A stretch of 5,592 nt of DNA from Phycisphaerales bacterium (GTDB taxonomy: Bacteria; Planctomycetota; Phycisphaerae; Phycisphaerales; UBA1924), in NCBI GenBank assembly GCA_026982035.1, contig JALSHW010000036.1, forward strand, positions 1 to 5,592, given 5' to 3'. The notes under the pieces were generated by a model. That model ran no database searches. It saw only the letters and a program-made list of their open reading frames with translations, and was not told the DNA's origin. Of the stretch, positions 1 through 4,797 are shown piece by piece (position 1 is the stretch's first letter; every line of letters begins with the position of its first letter). The position numbers were made by a program, and so were the translations under genes.

Positions 1-1
1 G

Positions 2-1015
2 CCTGGGTATTTGTCGCCGAGGATTGTGGTGCTTGATGGGAAGGGGAAGGAGCTTGCTTCGGGGCGCGAACTCAAGGCGATCAAGGATGCGTTTAAGGAG
101 CAGTCGCACAAGGCCATTGATGAGGCGGCCGATGAGTTTCATGTCGATGGGATGCGGTCGTGGGAGATCGAGGATTTTGAGGAGAAGGTTGAGTTTGAGG
201 ATCATGGGCGCAAGGTGCTTGGGTATCCGACGATGGTGGTGGATGGCCAGAGTGTCAATGTTCGGGTTCGGACATCGAAGTGGATTGCCCAGCGGGAGAC
301 GCGGGCCGGGCAGGGGTTGTTGCTTGGGATTGCGCTTAAATCGGAACTTAAGATTCGGGTGCAGCAGATGCCTGGGTACAGCCCGATGACGGTGAGTGGG
401 GCGGCGTGTGGGTTGAGTCCTGATGAGATTCAGGCGGGGATGCTTGCGCGGGCGGGGATGATGGTTGGGATTGATGGGAAGCCGGTGATTCGGTCTAGGG
501 AGGATTTTGAGGCGCGGGTGTTGAGTGGGATGAATAGGGGATTGGATGCGGTGCAGGGGAGTATTACGAGTTTGTCGAAAGTGTATGGGGCGATTTTGAA
601 GGGGCGATCTTTGGCGAGTTCGAAGCATCCGGCGGCGTGGCGGGTGACGGTGCTGGATTTACAGGGGCAGATGAAGGTGCTGGGCCGGGATGGGTATGTG
701 TTGAATACGCCAACGCGGTGGTTGTGGTGTTTGCCGAGGTATGTGCGGGCGATGGAAGTGCGGCTCAATCGGATGCGAAGCGGTGGGCCTGAGCGGGATG
801 AGCGGATGATTCGGAGTGTGTCGCCTTGGGTCAAGTGTGTGGAGGAGCTGCGAGTTCAGGGGGCTGATACGGATGATGCGGTGGCCGATGCGTATGAGGA
901 GTTGTTTTGGATGGTGCAGGAGTTTCGAGTGGCGGTGTTTGCTCAGGAACTCAAGACTGTTGTTCCAGTTTCTGACAAGCGGCTTCGGCAGCAACTTGAG
1001 AAGATCACTGGATAA
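2..1015 (+). CDS. hrpA: ATP-dependent RNA helicase HrpA, C-terminal part (5' end outside window)
   Basis: This is the C-terminal portion (about 337 residues) of an HrpA-type DEAH-box RNA helicase; the family is usually about 1,300 residues. The helicase core lies beyond the left edge. What remains matches the DUF3418-type C-terminal region. It opens with a PRIVVLDGKGKELASGREL segment near residues 6-24. A WEIEDFEEKVEF segment and a GYPTMVVDG segment (the family's GYPALVD-like stretch) follow. It ends with the typical VSDKRLRQQLEKI tail and a TAA stop. The reading frame is open to the window edge and continues upstream of the TTG at base 11 as Pro-Gly-Tyr-Leu, so that TTG is an internal Leu codon and not a start. 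HrpA acts in the cytoplasm on structured RNA and has been linked to mRNA processing and rescue of stalled ribosomes. Codons are strongly G/T-ending. The family call is from remembered conserved segments, not a search. Confidence 0.88.
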   Translation, partial: PGYLSPRIVVLDGKGKELASGRELKAIKDAFKEQSHKAIDEAADEFHVDGMRSWEIEDFEEKVEFEDHGRKVLGYPTMVVDGQSVNVRVRTSKWIAQRETRAGQGLLLGIALKSELKIRVQQMPGYSPMTVSGAACGLSPDEIQAGMLARAGMMVGIDGKPVIRSREDFEARVLSGMNRGLDAVQGSITSLSKVYGAILKGRSLASSKHPAAWRVTVLDLQGQMKVLGRDGYVLNTPTRWLWCLPRYVRAMEVRLNRMRSGGPERDERMIRSVSPWVKCVEELRVQGADTDDAVADAYEELFWMVQEFRVAVFAQELKTVVPVSDKRLRQQLEKITG

Positions 1016-1025
1016 AGAATCTTAA

Positions 1026-1063
1026 TTCAAAAAGATAGGCGGAGGTCAGATTGACGCTCCGCC
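1026..1063 (-). terminator. Rho-independent terminator of the leftward TPR/sigma-like operon
   Basis: An 11-bp stem is formed by 1038-1048 and 1052-1063, with a GAT loop and one bulged G at 1056. Read on the minus strand, the stem is followed at once by TATCTTTTTG (A-run 1029-1033 on the + strand), the classic hairpin-plus-U-tract arrangement. On the + strand the hairpin is followed by CATCAAGAGGG with no T-run, so it suits the leftward operon better than hrpA. It lies 84 bases past the stop of the sigma-like gene. Confidence 0.6.
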
Positions 1064-1100
1064 CATCAAGAGGGGGTATGGAAATGTATATATGAGAGAA

Positions 1101-1115
1101 GCCGCCTGAGGCGGC
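1101..1115. terminator. Perfect GC-rich hairpin between convergent genes
   Basis: A perfect 15-base inverted repeat gives a 6-bp stem of GCCGCC/GGCGGC around a TGA loop. It lies between the convergent ends of hrpA and the sigma-like gene. Downstream of it the + strand reads CTATTCCCTT and the minus strand reads TTCTCTC. Neither is a strong U-tract, so it may be an auxiliary or bidirectional terminator, or a 3'-end stabilising hairpin. The rest of 1016-1146 shows nothing else recognisable. Confidence 0.4.
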
Positions 1116-1146
1116 GGCTATTCCCTTGAATGGATTTATTTTGTAG

Positions 1147-1962
1147 TTATTTTGGGCCTCGCCCGCCTGTTTGTTCGCCGGGGATCACGGTATGCGATGA
1201 ATACAGGAGATGTGTACTTTGGGTATCGGTGCGTGATCCTTTTCGGCCTCCGGATTGTTCGCCGGCGATGGCGGGCGGTGTGCTGAGGGAGACTGAGAGG
1301 ATTGCGATGGTTGCAAGGAAGTAGAACGGGAGTTTGGCGGCGTCGTTGAGGATTTGAGCGGCGCGTTTGCGAGCTCTGGATCGCATTTGTTGGATGGTGT
1401 TTTCGTTCATGCCGTTGCCTGTGGTTTTGGTGATGAGGCGGTCGTCTTCTCGGCGTGTGGCACCCAGAACGAGTGCGATGCGTTGGCGTTCAGATTTTTC
1501 GATGTATGATGCGGCGAGTTTTTGTTTGTCATTGGCTGAGAGGGTTTTTCGGAGAGAGTTGATGGCGTCATCGAGTTCGGCACGGTCTTCGATCTTGGTA
1601 TCGACTGCGGTGGTCATTGCCAGGCGTTGGGCTTGGGAGAGGCCATTGATGTATTGTGAGGATCGGTTGAGCTGGCGGAAGTGCTTGCGGCATAATGCGA
1701 GGTAGGACCAGCGGGCAAGGGTGGGGGCGTGGGTGGTCAATCGGTCGATGGCTTGGTCGGTTGAGGGGTTGTCGTGGAAGGTTGGGTAGCCATCGGTTTG
1801 AAGCATGCGCCATACTTTGGTGTCGATCCAGGCGATCATGTCGTCGATGTCCATGGTGGAATCGGTTTTGGTTCGTGAGGCGTAGAGGCAGGCGCGTTCG
1901 ATTGCAGGGCGAACCTTGGATTCGTATTGCTGCCAGAACTGATCGTGGTCGGAGCGTTTCAT
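1147..1962 (-). CDS. Sigma-70/ECF-like protein with C-terminal transmembrane segment
   Basis: A 271-residue protein. Residues 38-55 (DIDDMIAWIDTKVWRML) look like sigma region 2 (family pattern D..D..qe.flkvWr.l). A helix near 82-100 (LARWSYLALCRKHFRQLNR) resembles the end of region 2. Residues 131-205 are helical and end in NENTIQQMRSRARKRAAQIL, which resembles the region-4 recognition helix (pattern TVksrlsRARk.L). A hydrophobic segment at 211-233 looks like one membrane helix, ending in PPAIAG. A polar tail of about 38 residues follows, with two GEQ[S/T]GGR copies (234-240, 262-268). The ATG start is preceded by AGGAG (1970-1974) at 7 bases and overlaps the stop of the TPR gene as ATGA, so the two genes are probably translationally coupled. 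Known: sigma factors with C-terminal extensions, some membrane-bound, occur in Planctomycetota. Inference: a membrane-tethered transcription regulator. The sigma match is weak and rests on pattern recognition. It could instead be a diverged sigma-like DNA-binding protein with no sigma activity. Confidence 0.55.
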   Translation of the reverse strand: MKRSDHDQFWQQYESKVRPAIERACLYASRTKTDSTMDIDDMIAWIDTKVWRMLQTDGYPTFHDNPSTDQAIDRLTTHAPTLARWSYLALCRKHFRQLNRSSQYINGLSQAQRLAMTTAVDTKIEDRAELDDAINSLRKTLSANDKQKLAASYIEKSERQRIALVLGATRREDDRLITKTTGNGMNENTIQQMRSRARKRAAQILNDAAKLPFYFLATIAILSVSLSTPPAIAGEQSGGRKGSRTDTQSTHLLYSSHTVIPGEQTGGRGPK

Positions 1963-2639
1963 GATTGGGCTCCTGGGTTTCGATTGATCGTTTCGAGGCG
2001 TGAGAGGAGTTTGAGTCCTGAGTCCAATGATTGAGCGACTTTTCGGGTTCGGCGGTCAAAGTTGAGATACGCAGCGAGTTCGGAGTTTGGGGTGAGGAGT
2101 TGGGGGTTGTTGAGGATTGTTTTGAAGATGGACTCGGCTTGTTGGGTGTAGCCGGCTTCGTAGATGGCGACTGCACCTGTGAGCAGGACGGGGATCGAAT
2201 CTGGATTCTGTTCTTGGGCATCGAGGAAATGGGCAACAGCGTTGGATGGATCGCCAAGGCGGATGAAGCGATCGGCGAGATTGCCTGAGGAGATTTCCTT
2301 GCGGCGTGGCGTATCGGCGTATTTGAGGGCGGTGAGTTCGAGTGCGATTGCTTTTTCGATTTTGCCCATTGCGCTGTAGGCGAGGGCTCGTTGATTGGCG
2401 CGTGCCCATGCGGGGTTTGGGTGGTTGTCGCCGTCGGAGGCGTCGTAGGTGTTGAGGAGGGAGAGCAGGGTTTGTGTGAATATTTCGATGCCTTCTTGGT
2501 CATTGGCATCACGGGCGGCGTGGAGTTCGTTGCAGGCGTCCATGATGGCTGATTCGAGCGAGGAAAGTTCATCACTCGATGATGCGGTGACGATTGTGGT
2601 GGTTGCGTTGGTTGGGAGCATCTGGGGTATGGGGGTCAT
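1959..2639 (-). CDS. TPR-repeat protein, first gene of the operon with the sigma-like gene
   Basis: A 226-residue soluble protein with no signal peptide or membrane segment. At least three helix-turn-helix repeats of TPR style are visible: about 76-109 (with ANQRALAYSAMGKIEKAIAL), about 115-148 (GNLADRFIRLGDPSNAVAHFL, then QNPDS) and about 149-182 (GAVAIYEAGYTQQAESIFKTIL, then NNP). The N-terminal 30 residues are rich in Thr and Ser and look disordered. The ATG start is supported by AAAAGGA (2645-2651) five bases upstream. The stop overlaps the start of the sigma-like gene by four bases. TPR arrays bind protein partners, and the coupling suggests its partner or client is the sigma-like protein, perhaps as an anti-sigma or scaffold; this role is inference. 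Codons are strongly C- and A-ending, matching the strand skew. I do not recognise a named family. Confidence 0.75.
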   Translation of the reverse strand: MTPIPQMLPTNATTTIVTASSSDELSSLESAIMDACNELHAARDANDQEGIEIFTQTLLSLLNTYDASDGDNHPNPAWARANQRALAYSAMGKIEKAIALELTALKYADTPRRKEISSGNLADRFIRLGDPSNAVAHFLDAQEQNPDSIPVLLTGAVAIYEAGYTQQAESIFKTILNNPQLLTPNSELAAYLNFDRRTRKVAQSLDSGLKLLSRLETINRNPGAQS

Positions 2640-2846
2640 GGGATTCCTTTTGCTGGGGTCTCTTCTGTATTCGTACCGCAGGGCGTGGCGGATGCTGACA
2701 CCTCGTTATGAAAAACATTGAAAATCGGTGTTTATTGCGTGAAATGGGGTTTGTAGGCGAATTTTTTATGTGATTGGTCATCGCATGTGCTGGGCGGGCG
2801 GTTTTTGAGTGAATGTGCTTCACAACACCAATAGAAGGAGAACGAC
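2640..2846. other. Divergent intergenic region
   Basis: This 207-base gap separates the divergent TPR operon and the secreted-protein gene and must hold promoters for both. It is more AT-rich than its surroundings around 2708-2770. It contains a TTGAAA at 2718-2723 that could be a -35 element for the rightward gene, but no convincing -10 lies at the right distance. I could not pick a promoter in either direction with confidence. No hairpin or operator palindrome stood out. Confidence 0.4.
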
Positions 2847-3338
2847 ATGATGATTGCACGCAAAGGTATTGCCTTGATGATTCTTGGATCAGTGACGATG
2901 TTGGGCGTTGTCACGCCAGAGGCGGTGGCTTCTGATATACGAATATCCTACAGGAGTTCGTCTTATGACCATGGTTATGCATCAACGGCGGGAATCCTTG
3001 TCATTGATGGCCAGCGAATTACAATTCGGTCGCATCGGAATATTGGAAGACAGATTGTCAAGGCGTTCCGTCGATGTGGATACGATGCTTTGCTTCATCA
3101 TGGGAAAGTCAAAGTGTATTTTGATGAGCACCATCGGCCTCGGGTGAGTTGGTATCAACGCGGGTATCGTGCTTCAATTTATCGAGGGTATGATGAAATG
3201 AGTATATCGTGGTATCGAATCTATCGAGGAAATCGCAATTCCGGATGGAAGTATCGGGATCGTTGCTGTGAGTTATGGAATCAACGCGGCCATCACCACG
3301 GAAGAAAGCGAGTGATACCACGAAGATGGTGCGACTGA
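2847..3338 (+). CDS. Small secreted basic protein, unknown function
   Basis: A 163-residue protein. Residues 1-28 form a Sec-type signal peptide: a Met-Met-Ile-Ala-Arg-Lys start, a hydrophobic core (IALMILGSVTMLGVV) and an AVA|SD cleavage site after residue 28. The mature part (about 135 residues) is very rich in Arg, Tyr, His and Trp. It has a loose repeat of SWY..(.)YR near 101-107 and 121-127 and four Cys (77, 140, 141, 162) that could form two disulfides after export. A possible small domain spans about 48-100 (ILVIDGQRITIRSHRNIGRQI through YFDEHHRPRVSW). A strong AAGGAG (2835-2840) lies six bases before the ATG. It seems to be a single-gene unit with a hairpin downstream. Its base composition is less G-skewed than its neighbours. 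I recognise no family; it may bind polyanions or envelope material through its positive charge, but that is speculation. Confidence 0.7.
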   Translation: MMIARKGIALMILGSVTMLGVVTPEAVASDIRISYRSSSYDHGYASTAGILVIDGQRITIRSHRNIGRQIVKAFRRCGYDALLHHGKVKVYFDEHHRPRVSWYQRGYRASIYRGYDEMSISWYRIYRGNRNSGWKYRDRCCELWNQRGHHHGRKRVIPRRWCD

Positions 3339-3372
3339 GTACCGTCTTTGGAAACGATGAGAAGATTCTATT

Positions 3373-3403
3373 GAGTGTCCGGACAACTGTTCGGGCACTT
3401 TCT
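3373..3403 (+). terminator. Hairpin terminator after the secreted-protein gene
   Basis: An 11-bp stem is formed by 3374-3384 and 3389-3399, with a four-base AACT loop and two G-T pairs. It is followed by TTTCTGTG, a short and imperfect U-tract. It starts 35 bases after the stop of the secreted-protein gene and ends 46 bases before the flavoprotein start, so it should insulate the two transcription units. Confidence 0.5.
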
Positions 3404-3409
3404 GTGTAG

Positions 3410-3415
3410 TATGAT
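3410..3415 (+). promoter_or_regulatory. Possible -10 element (TATGAT) for the flavoprotein-elbB pair
   Basis: TATGAT matches the sigma-70 -10 consensus at five of six positions. It lies about 30 bases before the chosen start codon, leaving room for transcription to begin near 3422 with a short leader. No good -35 is seen at 16-18 bases upstream, because that stretch falls inside the terminator stem. Treat as a weak prediction. Confidence 0.3.
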
Positions 3416-3431
3416 GGAGGCATGGATTTGA

Positions 3432-3437
3432 AAAGGA
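3432..3437 (+). promoter_or_regulatory. Ribosome binding site that decides the flavoprotein start
   Basis: AAAGGA lies eight bases before the ATG at 3446. The longer in-frame ATG at 3422 has GGAGG only one base upstream, too close to work, and would add eight residues not typical of the family. The 3446 start is therefore preferred. Confidence 0.6.
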
Positions 3438-3445
3438 ATTTCCCA

Positions 3446-4018
3446 ATGACAGAACGCATCAAAATCGGCATCCTCTGTGGCTCGCTTGGCCAAGATTCAG
3501 TCAATATGAAACTGGCAAGGTGTGTTGCAAGGAAACTCGTCGAAGATGGCGGAGTCGAATCGGCTGAAATCAACCTGGCATCGCTGGATTTGCCATTGTT
3601 TTCTCCAGAACTTGGACTTTTAGATGCTCCATCAAAGCTCAAAGATCAGATGATTGCTTGTGATGCGTTGATTGTGGCCTCTCCAGAGTACAACGGGTCG
3701 TTGACTGGTGCGTTGAAGAATGCGATTGATTGGGCTTCGGTTCCTCGGGATGGGGATGAGCCACTGGCGTGTTTTAAGGGGAAGGCGTGCGGGTTGATGT
3801 CGGCGTCGCCTGGGGCGATGGGAGGGTTGCAAGGGCTTGCGCATGTTCGTCAAATCTTGACACGATTGCAGATGCATGTGGTGCCTGCTGAGTTTGCACT
3901 TGGAAAGGCGCATGAGGCGTTTGATGATGCTGGGAATATCATTGATGACAAGGTGGCGGAGATGGCTGTGGGTGTTGGGCGTGAGATGGTTCGAGTTTGT
4001 CGGGCGTTGAAAGTATAA
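3446..4018 (+). CDS. NADPH-dependent FMN reductase family flavoprotein (ChrR/YieF-like)
   Basis: A 190-residue cytoplasmic flavodoxin-fold reductase of the FMN_red family, the usual length. It starts with a beta strand and the FMN phosphate-binding loop (IGILCGSLGQDSVN, residues 7-20; family GS.r..S.N). It carries the hallmark SPEYNGSLTGALKNAIDW (79-96), whose PEYNG loop packs on the flavin, and a later SASPGAMGGLQG loop (119-130). Such enzymes pass electrons from NAD(P)H through FMN to quinones, azo dyes, chromate or other acceptors; the physiological substrate cannot be told from sequence. The start was chosen by the AAAGGA site (3432-3437). The gene is followed 10 bases later by elbB, whose Shine-Dalgarno overlaps this stop, so the two are almost certainly co-transcribed. 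Codons in the first 200 bases are more C-ending than those in the rest of the gene. Confidence 0.85.
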   Translation: MTERIKIGILCGSLGQDSVNMKLARCVARKLVEDGGVESAEINLASLDLPLFSPELGLLDAPSKLKDQMIACDALIVASPEYNGSLTGALKNAIDWASVPRDGDEPLACFKGKACGLMSASPGAMGGLQGLAHVRQILTRLQMHVVPAEFALGKAHEAFDDAGNIIDDKVAEMAVGVGREMVRVCRALKV

Positions 4019-4022
4019 GGAG
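4017..4022 (+). promoter_or_regulatory. elbB ribosome binding site overlapping the upstream stop codon
   Basis: AAGGAG shares two bases with the TAA stop (4016-4018) of the flavoprotein gene and lies six bases before the ATG at 4029. This favours ATG 4029 over the adjacent in-frame GTG at 4026 and suggests translational coupling. Confidence 0.65.
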
Positions 4023-4028
4023 AGTGTG

Positions 4029-4682
4029 ATGGGCAAGGTTGGAGTGATACTGAGTGGGTGTGGTGTGTTTGATGGGTCAGAGGTTCAAGAGGCGTCGGCG
4101 TTGTTGATTGCTCTTGCCCAGCACGGGATCGAGTATCGGTGCATGGCGCCGGATATTAACCTTGCGGTCATTGACCATATCAAGGGCGAAGAAACCGGGG
4201 AGATGCGGAATGTGCTTGTAGAATCGGCACGGATTGCTCGTGGGGAGATTGATGATCTCAAGGATGTTCAGGGAACCGATTATGATGCGTTCTTTTTGCC
4301 TGGTGGGTTTGGAGCGGCGAAGAACTTGTGTTCGTTTGCCATCGATGGTGCGGATTGCTCGGTGAACTCTGAGGTTGAGCGGGTGCTCAAAGAAGCGAAT
4401 GATGCGGGCAAGCCGATTGGGTTTATGTGCATCGCTCCGGCATTGGGGGCGAAGGTCTTTGGAGAGAAACAGATTAAGGTGACGATCGGGCATGATGCGG
4501 GGACTGCCGAGGCGATTGGTCAGACTGGGGCGGTGCATGTTGAGGCCGATGTGACGGAGATTGTGGTTGATGATTCGATGAATGTGGTTTCGACGCCGGC
4601 GTATATGGAAGCGACGGACCCGGCACAGGTGTTTGCTGGGATCAGCGCGTTGGTGGAGAATGTTGCTGGGCGGATTGGTTGA
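4029..4682 (+). CDS. elbB: ElbB, glyoxalase-type DJ-1/PfpI superfamily protein
   Basis: A 217-residue protein, the same length as E. coli ElbB as I recall it, and alignable by eye along its whole length. Visible landmarks are SGCGVFDGSEVQEA (9-22), a conserved RNVLVESARIARGEI block (60-74), LPGGFGAAKNL (90-100), the nucleophile elbow GFMCIAPALG with Cys134 (131-140), and the STPAYM segment (188-193). The family belongs to the DJ-1/PfpI class I glutamine-amidotransferase-like fold. E. coli ElbB has been reported to have glyoxalase activity, and the older name links it to isoprenoid biosynthesis. Here the catalytic Cys is present. It is the second gene of a pair with the FMN reductase-like gene, which hints at a shared role in handling reactive carbonyl or quinone compounds (inference). 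It is followed at once by a large palindrome that may end the transcript. Confidence 0.92.
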   Translation: MGKVGVILSGCGVFDGSEVQEASALLIALAQHGIEYRCMAPDINLAVIDHIKGEETGEMRNVLVESARIARGEIDDLKDVQGTDYDAFFLPGGFGAAKNLCSFAIDGADCSVNSEVERVLKEANDAGKPIGFMCIAPALGAKVFGEKQIKVTIGHDAGTAEAIGQTGAVHVEADVTEIVVDDSMNVVSTPAYMEATDPAQVFAGISALVENVAGRIG

Positions 4683-4695
4683 TTTCTCTGGGTGC

Positions 4696-4724
4696 CACTA
4701 CTCGCCGTCTTCGGCGCAGTAGTG
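4696..4724. repeat. Palindrome unit 1: hairpin with TCTT loop
   Basis: CACTACT (4696-4702) and CGCCG (4703-4707) pair with CGGCG (4712-4716) and AGTAGTG (4718-4724). This gives a 12-bp stem with one bulged C at 4717 and a TCTT loop. Unit 2 is its near-exact inverted copy. Confidence 0.8.
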
Positions 4725-4760
4725 TCTTTGATCTACGGGGTACATTTGAAATGCCGAAGA

Positions 4761-4789
4761 CACTACTGCGCATAAGAATGCGAGTAGTG
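4761..4789. repeat. Palindrome unit 2: hairpin with AAGA loop
   Basis: CACTACT (4761-4767) and CGCAT (4769-4773) pair with ATGCG (4778-4782) and AGTAGTG (4783-4789). This gives a 12-bp stem with one bulged G at 4768 and an AAGA loop, which is complementary to the unit 1 loop. The two innermost base pairs differ from those of unit 1 but remain paired. Confidence 0.8.
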
Positions 4790-4797
4790 GCACCCTT

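Larger units (their letters stand above)
4690..4795. repeat. 106-base nested palindrome of two inverted hairpin units (REP/BIME-like)
   Basis: The outer arms 4690-4705 and 4780-4795 are perfect 16-bp inverted repeats (GGGTGCCACTACTCGC and its complement). The inner arms 4714-4728 and 4757-4771 are perfect 15-bp inverted repeats. Between them lie two mismatched pairs, TCTT pairing with AAGA, and two more mismatched pairs on each side. The centre 4729-4756 is mostly unpaired. Each half also folds alone (separate entries). The element fills the gap between the convergent elbB and hutI genes, starting 8 bases after the elbB stop and ending 2 bases before the hutI stop. TTTT (4796-4799) follows on the + strand, so it may end elbB transcription. 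No target-site duplication or transposase is visible. Its design resembles dispersed REP/BIME elements; a multi-copy family is inferred, as only one copy is in view. Confidence 0.85.

Noticed and set aside
11..13. TTG as the start of the hrpA-like gene
   Set aside because: The frame stays open to the window edge and continues the family similarity, so this is an internal Leu codon of a truncated gene.
430..994. Leftward open frames antisense to hrpA
   Set aside because: Their products are compositional shadows of the hrpA frame, with no domain or start signal.
1568..2575. Long 335-codon leftward open frame overlapping the TPR and sigma-like genes
   Set aside because: It is a shifted-frame shadow: its product is a low-complexity Ser/Pro/Thr/His string with no domain, while the other frames give TPR and sigma-like features with good ribosome binding sites.
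2708..2773. 21-residue open frame starting MKNIENR in the divergent intergenic region
   Set aside because: No ribosome binding site lies before the ATG and there is no other sign of coding, so chance is likelier.
3422..3424. Upstream ATG for the flavoprotein gene
   Set aside because: The GGAGG before it is only one base away, and the ATG at 3446 has a well-spaced AAAGGA and gives the normal family N-terminus.
3109..3642. 177-codon leftward open frame across the secreted gene and flavoprotein start
   Set aside because: It is antisense to two supported genes and crosses a terminator, with no recognisable domain or convincing start signal.
4690..4795. Palindrome as a CRISPR array or a complete insertion sequence
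   Set aside because: There are only two inverted units, no regular direct repeats and spacers, no transposase frame and no visible target duplication.
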